Below are positions 54,728 to 62,802 of a DNA stretch of 64,000 bases, piece by piece; position 1 is the stretch's first letter, and the number at the start of each line of letters is the position of its first letter. A program made the translations under genes and the position numbers. Below the pieces are notes generated by a model. It saw nothing but the letters and a program-made list of their open reading frames with translations. It was not told where the DNA came from and ran no database searches. Source of the DNA: Denitromonas sp. (GTDB lineage: Bacteria > Pseudomonadota > Gammaproteobacteria > Burkholderiales > Rhodocyclaceae); contig NZ_JAUCBR010000004.1 of the NCBI RefSeq assembly GCF_034676725.1, positions 3,934,001-3,998,000 of the forward strand, written 5' to 3'.

Positions 54728-55027
54728 TTAGTCTTGGTCGCGAGGAAAAACACGCACGAGGACGATTCGCGGCCCGTTCATTTTCTTCACAACGATGTCG
54801 AAGTGCCCGAAGCCGATGCGCTGACCTTCTTCCGGGACATCGCCCAGCACTTGCATGATGAGCCCCCCAATCGACCCGACGCCCATATCTTCAATATCAA
54901 CCCCTATCGCACGTTCCAGGGTGACGATGGGCAGACTTCCCTTGCGGATGAGCGACCCATCGTCCAGAGAAGGTCGTTGTCCATGATCACCCATCATTCC
55001 TAGTCTCCCGCTGACGACCAGGCTCAA
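54728..55027 (-). pseudogene. Remnant of a CorC/HlyC-type transporter: C-terminal domain only
   Basis: The readable product, 99 codons, contains GSLPIVTLERAIGVDIEDMGVGSIGGLIMQVLGDVPEEGQRIGFGHFDIVVKKMNGPRIVLVRV, which is the transporter-associated (CorC_HlyC) domain that ends HlyC/CorC and CorB membrane proteins. The membrane and CBS domains are missing; the upstream sequence is a chance start. It lies between chrB and a kinase gene and probably marks the island edge where a gene was cut. Confidence 0.65.
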
Positions 55028-55033
55028 GTTCGA

Positions 55034-56353
55034 TCAGGACGAATGCTTCTCTGACAAAGGAATTGAAAATCGTGCGCGCAAACCGCCTGTCCCACGATTG
55101 TTAAGCACCACATCGCCTCCATGCTGCTGCGCAATCTGGCGGACTATGGCGAGTCCAAGTCCGACGCCGCCCGTTTCGCGGTTTCGGGAATGCTCGACGC
55201 GGTAAAAGGGCTCGAAGACCTGGGCTAACTCGTCGGGTGCCAGCCCAGGCCCATCGTCATCGATCAGCACGCACACTTCCCCGGGGGTCGTACTCAGGGA
55301 GACACGGGCGCATTTGCCGTATTTGAGCGCGTTTTCGATCAGGTTGATCAGGGCACGGCGCAGCGCCTGGGGGCGCCCCTGCAAACGCAGCGTGTCGACC
55401 TCGGTCGAAAACGACGCGTCGAAGCCTTGCTCCAGCCGGTCTTCAACGAGGCTCTCAAGTAGCGCGACCATATCGATCGGCTGCATCGGCTCGTCGACCG
55501 CCTTGCCGCGCAGAAAATCGAGTGCCCCCGAGAGCATCTGCTGCATCTCGTCGAGATCGCGCAGGGTGCTTTCGCGTTGCCGTAGGTCGGTGAGCATTTC
55601 GCTGCGCAGTCGCATGCGCGTGACCGGGGTGCGGAGGTCGTGCGACACGGCGGCGAGAAAGCGTTCGCGCTCTTCGATGTTGCTCCTGATCCGGTGTTGC
55701 ATGGCGTTGAAGGCACGCGCTGCGTCCTGCACTTCACAGGGGCCGTCCTCGGCCAGCGGCGGCTGTCGCAGGTCGTCGCCGAGCCCTTTCGCTGCGCTCG
55801 CCAAACGCGTCAGCGGTTGTACCGTCATGCGCGCGACGAACCAGATCAGCACGATCACCGCGGCCAGCATCAGGGCCAGGTTCAGGAAAAGGTGAGTTGG
55901 CCAGGCGAAGATTTCGCTCGGGGCGCCGCCTTCGATGCGCAGCCAGTCACCTGAACGAAGCGCCAGGTAGATATCGAAGGAAAACCCGCCGATCCGTGGC
56001 AGCGAAACCACGCGCGTTTGCACCTGCGGCCCGAGCAAGGCTTCGATCGCCGTAACGAAGGTGGAAGCGTCACCACCCGCATGGGCGCTCTCCGGGGCGG
56101 CTTCGACAATCGACAGGTGCTGCCTCGGCGTGCTCAGGTCTTCAACCAGTGACGTGCGCTCGCCGGCAGGCCCATGATCGATGGCCCGATGAACCGCGGC
56201 CACTCGCTGGGCCAGTTCCTGACCGACGATGCGCTTGAGGGTGTGCTGGCGCTCCGACAGATGAATGGCGGCGCCGAGCAGCTGGGTTAGCACCAGCCCC
56301 CCGCAAATGAGCAAGACCAGCCGGCCGAAGAGCGAGCGTGGCAGGAGGCTCAA
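55034..56353 (-). CDS. Sensor histidine kinase, EnvZ/RstB type
   Basis: 439 residues. Membrane segments near 9-28 and 160-180 enclose a periplasmic sensor region; HAMP follows (VQPLTRLASAAKGLGDD). H-box AVSHDLRTPVTRMRLRSEM; N-box NLIENALKYG; G-boxes DDDGPGLAPDEL and GVGLGLAIVRQ. Its start overlaps the stop of the regulator gene, forming an operon cytochrome b561, regulator, kinase. The signal is unknown; the target genes suggest an envelope or redox stress. Confidence 0.92.
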   Translation of the reverse strand: MSLLPRSLFGRLVLLICGGLVLTQLLGAAIHLSERQHTLKRIVGQELAQRVAAVHRAIDHGPAGERTSLVEDLSTPRQHLSIVEAAPESAHAGGDASTFVTAIEALLGPQVQTRVVSLPRIGGFSFDIYLALRSGDWLRIEGGAPSEIFAWPTHLFLNLALMLAAVIVLIWFVARMTVQPLTRLASAAKGLGDDLRQPPLAEDGPCEVQDAARAFNAMQHRIRSNIEERERFLAAVSHDLRTPVTRMRLRSEMLTDLRQRESTLRDLDEMQQMLSGALDFLRGKAVDEPMQPIDMVALLESLVEDRLEQGFDASFSTEVDTLRLQGRPQALRRALINLIENALKYGKCARVSLSTTPGEVCVLIDDDGPGLAPDELAQVFEPFYRVEHSRNRETGGVGLGLAIVRQIAQQHGGDVVLNNRGTGGLRARFSIPLSEKHSS

Positions 56354-57078
56354 TGCCGGGTCTCCACCTCGGCGGCGAGCACATAACCTTCGCCGCGCAC
56401 CGTCTTGATCAGGGCCGGCTCCTTTCCGTCGTCACCGAGCCGTTTGCGAAGTCGGCCGACCAGCACGTCGATGCTCCGGTCGAAGAGGATGGCCTCGCGC
56501 TTGTTTGCCAGCTCGAGCAGTTGCTCGCGCGGCAGCACGCGATGGGGATGCCCGAGAAAGACGCGCAGCAGGCGGTACTCCGCCCCCGACAGCGGCACCA
56601 CCAGCCCGTCGGGCGCGGTCACATTGCGGGTGGCGACATCAAGCGTCCAGCCCGCAAAGGTGAATGACCTGGCTTCGGCGGGTTCCAGATTGGGCGGCAG
56701 TGCCTGGGCGCGCCGCAAAATGGTCTTGATGCGCGCGAGCAATTCGCGCGGATTGAAGGGTTTGGCCAGGTAGTCGTCGGCGCCCATCTCGAGGCCCACG
56801 ATGCGGTCCACCTCGTCGCCGCGCGCCGTGAGCATCAGCACCGGCAAGCTGTTGGAGCGGCTGCGCAGTTCGCGGCACAGGGTCAGGCCATCCTCCCCGG
56901 GCAGCATGAGATCGAGCACGACAAGGTCGATGCGGTTGCCTTCCAGCGCACGGCGCATCGCCTTGCCATCGGCGACCGCCGTGACGCGGTATCCGGCTTG
57001 CGTCAGATACTCGTCCAGCAGAAGGCGGATCTCCCGGTCATCGTCGACGACCAGCAGGTGCTCCGGAACCGTACTCAT
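56350..57078 (-). CDS. OmpR-family response regulator
   Basis: 242 residues. Receiver domain with acidic pair in LLVVDDDREIR, phosphoacceptor Asp in DLVVLDLMLPGEDG and Lys in DDYLAKPFNPREL; C-terminal winged helix with GAEYRLLRVFLGHPHRVLPREQLLEL and RSIDVLVGRLRKRLGDDGKEPALIKTVRGEGYVL. Start ATG overlaps the cytochrome b561 stop by four bases. Probably controls its own operon and the divergent Spy-like gene. Confidence 0.95.
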   Translation of the reverse strand: MSTVPEHLLVVDDDREIRLLLDEYLTQAGYRVTAVADGKAMRRALEGNRIDLVVLDLMLPGEDGLTLCRELRSRSNSLPVLMLTARGDEVDRIVGLEMGADDYLAKPFNPRELLARIKTILRRAQALPPNLEPAEARSFTFAGWTLDVATRNVTAPDGLVVPLSGAEYRLLRVFLGHPHRVLPREQLLELANKREAILFDRSIDVLVGRLRKRLGDDGKEPALIKTVRGEGYVLAAEVETRH

Positions 57079-57584
57079 CTTTTACCCAGCCCCATGCGCG
57101 AGAGCAGTTTGTCTTTCACAATGAACTGATGATACAGGGCAGCCAGCACGTGCAGGGCAATGAGGCCCATGGCCACCCGGGACGCAAAACCATGAATCTT
57201 GCGCGGCGTGAAGGCCATGAAGTCTTCAGGCAATGCGCCGCTGCCGAACACGGCGCTGAAGGTGTCGCTCTGCAGCGCGAGCACGACGCCGCTGAACACC
57301 AGCAGCAGGATGGCCAAATTGAGGGCCATGTGGCCGATACGGGCCATTTTCTCGCCCTTGACCGGTGGTGGCGCGGGCTTGCGCTTGCGCATGAAGATGC
57401 GCGCCACGATGAAAACCCCGGCCAGGCTGCCCAGAATCATGTGAATGCGCAGGTTGTCGAGCTTCTCGGCTGTGTTGGGCAGATCGGCCAGCACCAGCGT
57501 ACCCGTGATGAGGAGGAAAAAGATCAGCGCCGCGGCGAGCCAGTGGATCGCGATCTGGGGGGTGGCGTAACGAAACGATTGCAT
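57075..57584 (-). CDS. Cytochrome b561 family protein
   Basis: 169 residues from ATG 57584 with four membrane helices. Heme-ligand histidines are in QIAIHWLAAAL, NLRIHMILGSLAGV, and the C-terminal KIHGFASRVAMGLIALHVLAALYHQ. Bacterial b561 proteins pass electrons between quinone and periplasmic acceptors, in some cases superoxide. Being first in the operon with a two-component system, it may act in the stress response. In-frame upstream codons to 57659 were rejected. Confidence 0.93.
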   Translation of the reverse strand: MQSFRYATPQIAIHWLAAALIFFLLITGTLVLADLPNTAEKLDNLRIHMILGSLAGVFIVARIFMRKRKPAPPPVKGEKMARIGHMALNLAILLLVFSGVVLALQSDTFSAVFGSGALPEDFMAFTPRKIHGFASRVAMGLIALHVLAALYHQFIVKDKLLSRMGLGKR

Positions 57585-57653
57585 GACAGTTCTCCGAGCA
57601 GGTGTGTGAGGCCATTGTCGGAGCACCACCCGGGGCTGTGCTGCGGTTTCGGG

Positions 57654-57683
57654 TAACACACTGTGACACCGCGGCCGGTGTCA
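57654..57683. promoter_or_regulatory. Repeat cluster in the divergent b561/Spy promoter region
   Basis: TAACA (57654-57658) and TGACA (57664-57668) form a direct repeat with a 10-bp period, the spacing used by OmpR-type dimers. The second copy begins a perfect palindrome TGACACCGCGGCCGGTGTCA (57664-57683). It is the best candidate operator for the adjacent regulator. Confidence 0.5.
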
Positions 57684-57784
57684 TGGAGCGTCACCAAATC
57701 GTGCGGCTGGAGATACATATCGACGCCGGAAGCGGCGTCAAATTGATCCTGCCGGATGGCTCAATCACTCGAAGGAGATTCATC

Positions 57785-58321
57785 ATGAAACGCACGACAC
57801 GCAATGTTCTGATCTCATCACTGGCCGGCGCGACGCTGCTCGGCGCTTCCGTCGTCATGGCCGGTGGGGCTGGCTGTGGCGGGCCGGGCGGGTTCGGCCC
57901 CGCGGGGTTTGCTGGCCCAGGTTTCGGCCCGGCCATGATGGGGCACCCCGGCCCGGGGATGATGGCCCATGGTCACGCCATGGGCGGCCACCCGGGCGCA
58001 GCATTCGCGCCCGAAGAGCGCGCCCGTTGGCATCTGGACGCACTCAAGGCCTCACTCAAGCTCCAACCCGATCAAGAGGCTGCATGGCAGGCATTTGAAA
58101 CAACGGCAATGGATCAGGCCAAATCCATGGGACAGGCGCGCGACAAAATGTGGTCACAGACGCAAACCCTGCCGGAGCGCGCGGCCCTGGCCAGCGAGTT
58201 CATGAAGGAGCGCAGCCAGGGGATGGAGAAGGTTTCAGGCGCCATGAAAGCACTCTATGACGTGCTGACGCCCGAACAGCAGCAGATGTTGAACCGCCCC
58301 GGCTTTGGCATGCACGGCTAG
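57785..58321 (+). CDS. Spy/CpxP-like periplasmic protein with LTxxQ motif
   Basis: 178 residues with a signal peptide (VLISSLAGATLLGASVVMAGG). A Gly/Met/His-rich stretch (about 30-75, e.g. MMGHPGPGMMAHGHAMGGH) could bind copper. A helical domain follows with LHLQPDQEAAWQAFE-like first motif (KASLKLQPDQEAAWQAFE) and LYDVLTPEQQQML as the LTxxQ motif. Relatives are ATP-independent chaperones or metal-stress proteins induced by CpxR or BaeR. GAAGGAG precedes ATG 57785. Divergent from the b561-regulator-kinase operon. Confidence 0.88.
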   Translation: MKRTTRNVLISSLAGATLLGASVVMAGGAGCGGPGGFGPAGFAGPGFGPAMMGHPGPGMMAHGHAMGGHPGAAFAPEERARWHLDALKASLKLQPDQEAAWQAFETTAMDQAKSMGQARDKMWSQTQTLPERAALASEFMKERSQGMEKVSGAMKALYDVLTPEQQQMLNRPGFGMHG

Positions 58322-58342
58322 GCCATCGATGGGCTTTCGATT

Positions 58343-58377
58343 CGTCTTGTGGGGGCTGAAGCGCCCCACGCAAGACG
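58343..58377. terminator. Hairpin downstream of the Spy-like gene
   Basis: CGTCTTG pairs with CAAGACG, with an inner TGGGG/CCCCA stem and a two-base bulge. Located 21 bases after the Spy-like stop. No clean T run. Confidence 0.45.
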
Positions 58378-58380
58378 TCG

Positions 58381-58420
58381 GGGCTGACTGAACGGTTCGC
58401 CGAACCGTGTCAGTCAGCCC
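58381..58420. terminator. Very long hairpin between convergent genes
   Basis: GGGCTGACTGA and TCAGTCAGCCC (11 bp) enclose ACGGTTCG/CGAACCGT (8 bp), separated by one bulged G: a 19-bp stem ending two bases before the lipoprotein gene stop. Together with the hairpin just before it, probably a bidirectional terminator. Confidence 0.5.
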
Positions 58421-58422
58421 GC

Positions 58423-59076
58423 TCAACGATCGGCGCCATCGTCGGAACTGATGCGCGCCACATCGACCCGGGCGTAGCGGGTCGAGATCGCCGACAGATC
58501 CTCCGCGCGACGATCATCGATCGCCATGCGTGGCCTCCCTTCAGCCGTGAAATCCAGGTCGAACCGCCCCAGATAATGTCCCTCGCCGGGTTCAACTCGG
58601 AAGCCATGGCTCAGCGCCATCACCGGCGTGTATTCCAGCCCGCCGAATTGCGTCCGCTCTCTCAAGCGCCAGCCGTACACCTCGTAGTCACCCGGCGGCA
58701 GTTCGAGCACTGCAACCCGGCCGGTCGCTTTATCCTCCTCGACGATATCGAGGGATTCGTTCGACGCCGGCCCTTTGATCACAAAGGATCGATGGCGCTG
58801 GCGGTGTTTGCTGTTTTCGCTGATGGTGCGCGCAAGCCCGGTCACCGAATGATAGTAGGGCTTCACGTTCACCGATGATTCGGACTGGCCCTTGCGCTCG
58901 CGAACCAGCAATTCAAAGCCGGCAAAGCGCGAGAGCGGCGCCCCGGACAGGGTGACGCCTGCGACCGCAATGCTGCGCCCGGAGTTTTCATCCAGCGCGT
59001 ATTTGCTGGGCAGGTCGGTTGTCGCACAGCCAGTGATGATGACCGGCATCAGCAAGGCAAATATCGTCTTTTTCAT
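58423..59076 (-). CDS. Hypothetical lipoprotein
   Basis: 217 residues from ATG 59076. Lipobox VIITGC (Cys about 17). The mature part is mainly beta: SIAVAGVTLSGAPLSRFAGFELLVRERKGQ, VAVLELPPGDYEVYGWRLRERTQFGGLEY, FRVEPGEGHYLGRFDLDF. PPGDYEVYG and YLGRFDL are seen in periplasmic beta-sandwich lipoproteins of unknown role. No named family. It follows the ankyrin gene on the same strand. Confidence 0.7.
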   Translation of the reverse strand: MKKTIFALLMPVIITGCATTDLPSKYALDENSGRSIAVAGVTLSGAPLSRFAGFELLVRERKGQSESSVNVKPYYHSVTGLARTISENSKHRQRHRSFVIKGPASNESLDIVEEDKATGRVAVLELPPGDYEVYGWRLRERTQFGGLEYTPVMALSHGFRVEPGEGHYLGRFDLDFTAEGRPRMAIDDRRAEDLSAISTRYARVDVARISSDDGADR

Positions 59077-59134
59077 GTGTCGTTCCTCCTTGGTACTTTG
59101 AGTTTCCGTCATGCACGTCATCGGGCAACCGCAC

Positions 59135-59656
59135 TCAGTGCGGCGCAGATTTCCCGTTTCGGGGGAATTTCGGGTCGCTCAGCAATAACGCCTGGATGCG
59201 CGTATGGCCGCGCATTCTCGCCACCTGAAATGCGGTCAGGCCGCTCTGGTCGGCGTCGAAACCACACGCGCCTGCCGTCACAAAGCTTTTCACCACATCG
59301 AAGAACCCCTTGTAGGCGGCAATGACCAGCGCCTGATCGCCCTCGCGCGTGGTCCCATCGGGGTTGGCGCCCCGGGCGAGCAGAAAATCGACCAGATCGG
59401 CGTGACCGTTGAAGGCGGCCCAGAACAAGGGTGTCCAGCCGCCGGGGTCGGTGCCATCGATGTCTGCACCCGCCTCGATGAGGTAGTCCGCCACCTCCAG
59501 TCGCCTTCGGTAGATCACGCGGAAGAGCACCGGATTTCCGTCAGCATCCGTCCCGTTTGGAAGTCCGCCTTCGGCCAGAAAGCGCTCGCGAATGTCTGCG
59601 AGCGCGCCTGTATCGAGCAGTGAAACGAGCTCGGGGGCGATCGTTGTGTTTCTCAT
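59135..59656 (-). CDS. Ankyrin repeat protein
   Basis: 173 residues, no signal peptide. Three to four ankyrin repeats: NPVLFRVIYRRRLEVADYLIEAGADID, GWTPLFWAAFNGHADLVDFLLARGANPD, DQALVIAAYKGFFDVVKSFVTAGA, and LTAFQVARMRGHTRIQALLL. A protein-interaction role only can be inferred. It lies 10 bp after the RND pump gene, so it may be co-expressed with the efflux system. Confidence 0.9.
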   Translation of the reverse strand: MRNTTIAPELVSLLDTGALADIRERFLAEGGLPNGTDADGNPVLFRVIYRRRLEVADYLIEAGADIDGTDPGGWTPLFWAAFNGHADLVDFLLARGANPDGTTREGDQALVIAAYKGFFDVVKSFVTAGACGFDADQSGLTAFQVARMRGHTRIQALLLSDPKFPRNGKSAPH

Positions 59657-59666
59657 GGGCGCTCTC

Positions 59667-62600
59667 CTAGGCCGTTTCCAGCGCGCCGGGCCGATGAGGC
59701 TGCCATGACTGCCCGACCGATCCGAAGCGCAGGTAGAGCGCCGGCACCACGACCATGTTGAGCACGGTCGCCGAGGCCAGGCCGCCCAGAATGACCATGG
59801 CCATGGGGGCCTGGATCTCGCTGCCGGGTTGTCCCGCGGCCAGCGCCAGGGGCACCAGCGCCAGGCCGGTGGCCAGCGCGGTCATGAGGATCGGCACCAG
59901 ACGCTCGGTGGCACCGCGCACGACCAGTTCCACCGGATCGACGATGTCTTCGGTTTCGCGCAGATGACGTACATGGGCGATGAGCATCACGCCGTTTCGC
60001 GTGGCGATGCCGAACAGGGTGATGAAGCCGATGAGCGAAGCCACCGAGAGCACGCCGTCGGCCAGGTACATACCGACCACGCCGCCGATGAGCGCCAGCG
60101 GCAGGTTGAGCATCACGACCACCGCATCGCGCGCCGAACGGAACGCCAGATACAGCAGCAGGAAGATGCCCGCGATGACGGCCACACTGAGGATGGACAG
60201 TGTTCGCGTGGCCTCGGCCGCGCTCTCGAACTGCCCGCCATACTCGACGTGGTATCCCGTGGGGAAGGCGACGTTCTGGCTCACCCGCGCACGCAGCTCT
60301 TCGACCACGCTGGCCAGATCACGCCCGGCCACATTGGCCATGACCACGATCTTGCGCTGCACGTTCTCGCGACTGACCAGGTTCGGCCCGCGATCCTTGC
60401 GCACCTCCGCCACAGCCGACAGCGGCAGACGCGCACCGCTGGCGGTCGTGATCAGGGTGCTGGCGATCGCATCGACCGAATTGATCGACTTCGGATCGAA
60501 GCGGACCACCAGATCGAAGGCGGCCTGACCTTCGAGCACGCGCGAAACCTCAAGGCCTGCAAAGGCCGTCTCGATGGCTTCGGACACATCACGCACACTC
60601 ATGCCATAGCGGGCAATGGCCTCGCGCCGATACTTGACCAGCACGAAGGGAATGTCCGCCTGCGTCTCGAGCGCCACATCCACCGCCCCCGGCACCGTTT
60701 CGGCCTGACCCTTGATGGCCTCTCCGATCCGGCGCAGTTCATACAGGTCGGGCCCGAAAATCTTGACCGCGATGTTGGCGCGCGTACCAGAGAGCATGTG
60801 GTCGATACGGTGCGAGATCGGCTGGCCGACCACCACGTTGATACCTGCAATGGCACCGAACTCGTTGCGCAACTCGGCCAATAAGACCTCCTTGCTGCGA
60901 TCCTTCATGGCCAGGCTGGTCTCGATCTCGGAGGCGTAGATTTCCTGCGCGTGCGGATCGGCCGGGGCACGACCGGTGCGCCGTGCGGTGGACACTACCT
61001 CGGGCTGCGCCAGCAGGATGTTTTCCACCCGCTGCGCCAGGCGATCCGACTCGTCCAGGGTGGTGCCGGGCAAGGTGGTGACGTTCACCGTGAGACTGCC
61101 TTCGTTGAAGTCCGGCAGGAAGGCTCGACCGGCGCCGCCGATGGCCACCAGCGCCGCCGCCAGCGCCGCAAGGGAGACCAGCGTGATCGCCAGCCAGCGT
61201 TTAACCACCAGGCGCAAGGAAGCGGCATAAGCGCCCTTGAGCGCGCTGATCCAGCGGGGCTCGGGGTGCTCCTTGTCCTGCGCCTCTTTGGTGAGAAACA
61301 GCGACGAGAGCACGGGCGTAACCGTGACGGCGACCAGCAATGACGCCGCCAGCGCGACCACGTAGGCAAAGCCGAGCGGTGCCAGCAGGCGCCCCTCCAC
61401 CCCCGACAGGAAGAAGATCGGCACGAACACCAGCATGATGATCAGCGTGGCGAAGACGATCGACCCCTGGATCTCGCGGGTGGCCTCGTACACCACATGC
61501 ATGGTGCTGAGCACGGTGCCGTCCTTCTTGCGTGCATGCTCCTTGAGCCGCCGGACGATGTTCTCCACCACGATGATCGCGTCGTCCACCAGCGCCCCCA
61601 GGGCGATGGCCAGACCGCCGAGCGTCATGGTGTTGAGCGTGGCGCCCAGTGCCTGCATGACGAGCACGGCGGCCACCAGCGACAGTGGCAGGGCCACCAG
61701 GGTGATGAGGGTTGCTCGGGCCGAGACGAGGAACACGAAGACGATGGCGATGACCAGAATGGCACCGTCGCGCAGCGCTTCGATCAGGTTGTCGATGGAG
61801 CGCTCGATGAAGTCGGACTGGCGGAACACCTCCGTTTCGATCTTCATCCCTTCAGGCAGGCTCGCCTGCATGGTGGCGAAGGATTCATCCAGTGCCTGGG
61901 TCAGGGTCAGGGTGTTGGCACCGGGTTGCTTCTGGATCGCGAAGATCACCGCCGGTTTGCCGTTGTGCGACCCGTTGCCGCGCTTGAGGCCGGCGCCGAC
62001 GCCGACCTTGCCCAGATGGCGCACCAGCACCGGCTCGCCGTTCTTCACCGTCACCACGGTCTCGCCGATGTCGTCCGCGTCGCGGATACGCCCGAGGCCC
62101 TGGATGAGGTATTCCTGACCGCCTTCCTGATAGAAGCCGGCCGGGGCGTTCTCGTTCGATTCGCGCAGCGCATCGAGCACCTGCTTGATCGTCACCCCGT
62201 AAGCGGCCAGACGCTCGGGTTCGAGCGTGACCTGATACTGCTTTTCATCGCCGCCGATGGTGAGCACCTCGGCCACCCCCGGCACCGCCAGGATGCGGCG
62301 CCGAAGCACCCAATCTGCCGTGCTCTTGAGCTCCGCGCCCGCATGGCGGTCGGAGGTGAGCGCGATGAACATGATCTCGCCCATCACCGACGCGGCCGGC
62401 GCGAGCTGCGGCGGCGGCAGATCCGGCGGCAGACTGGCGCGGGCCAGTTGGAGCTTTTCCGCCACGATCTGGCGCGCCTGGAGAATGTCGGTGCCCCATT
62501 CGAACTCCACCGTCACCACGGACAGGCCGATGGATGAGATGGAGCGCACGCGGCGCACGCCTGGCGAGCCATTGACTGCCGTCTCGATAGGAAACGTGAC

Positions 62601-62792
62601 CACGCTTTCGACTTCGGTCGGCGACATGCCGTGTGCTTCGGCGACGATAACCACCTGCGGCGCGGTCAGGTCGGGGAACACGTCCACCGGCATTTTCATG
62701 GTCTGGTAACCGCCCCAGGCCATGAGCAGCACCCCGGCTGCGAGCACGAACAAGCGGTTCGCGAGCGACCACTGAATGATTTTTCCGATCAT
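59667..62792 (-). CDS. CusA/CzcA-type heavy metal efflux RND permease
   Basis: 1041 residues from ATG 62792 (MIGKIIQWSLANRLFVL). The inner membrane pump of an HME-RND tripartite system: MPVDVFPDLTAPQVVI and SPTEVESVVTFPIE in the porter region, and the membrane segment LGGLAIALGALVDDAIIVVENIVRRL with the Asp pair of the proton relay. About twelve membrane segments. Substrate would be a metal cation (Cu, Ag, Zn, Co or Cd), not decidable from motifs read here. It follows the fusion protein gene by 10 bp. Confidence 0.93.
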   Translation of the reverse strand: MIGKIIQWSLANRLFVLAAGVLLMAWGGYQTMKMPVDVFPDLTAPQVVIVAEAHGMSPTEVESVVTFPIETAVNGSPGVRRVRSISSIGLSVVTVEFEWGTDILQARQIVAEKLQLARASLPPDLPPPQLAPAASVMGEIMFIALTSDRHAGAELKSTADWVLRRRILAVPGVAEVLTIGGDEKQYQVTLEPERLAAYGVTIKQVLDALRESNENAPAGFYQEGGQEYLIQGLGRIRDADDIGETVVTVKNGEPVLVRHLGKVGVGAGLKRGNGSHNGKPAVIFAIQKQPGANTLTLTQALDESFATMQASLPEGMKIETEVFRQSDFIERSIDNLIEALRDGAILVIAIVFVFLVSARATLITLVALPLSLVAAVLVMQALGATLNTMTLGGLAIALGALVDDAIIVVENIVRRLKEHARKKDGTVLSTMHVVYEATREIQGSIVFATLIIMLVFVPIFFLSGVEGRLLAPLGFAYVVALAASLLVAVTVTPVLSSLFLTKEAQDKEHPEPRWISALKGAYAASLRLVVKRWLAITLVSLAALAAALVAIGGAGRAFLPDFNEGSLTVNVTTLPGTTLDESDRLAQRVENILLAQPEVVSTARRTGRAPADPHAQEIYASEIETSLAMKDRSKEVLLAELRNEFGAIAGINVVVGQPISHRIDHMLSGTRANIAVKIFGPDLYELRRIGEAIKGQAETVPGAVDVALETQADIPFVLVKYRREAIARYGMSVRDVSEAIETAFAGLEVSRVLEGQAAFDLVVRFDPKSINSVDAIASTLITTASGARLPLSAVAEVRKDRGPNLVSRENVQRKIVVMANVAGRDLASVVEELRARVSQNVAFPTGYHVEYGGQFESAAEATRTLSILSVAVIAGIFLLLYLAFRSARDAVVVMLNLPLALIGGVVGMYLADGVLSVASLIGFITLFGIATRNGVMLIAHVRHLRETEDIVDPVELVVRGATERLVPILMTALATGLALVPLALAAGQPGSEIQAPMAMVILGGLASATVLNMVVVPALYLRFGSVGQSWQPHRPGALETA

Positions 62793-62802
62793 GGTGCGCC
62801 CC

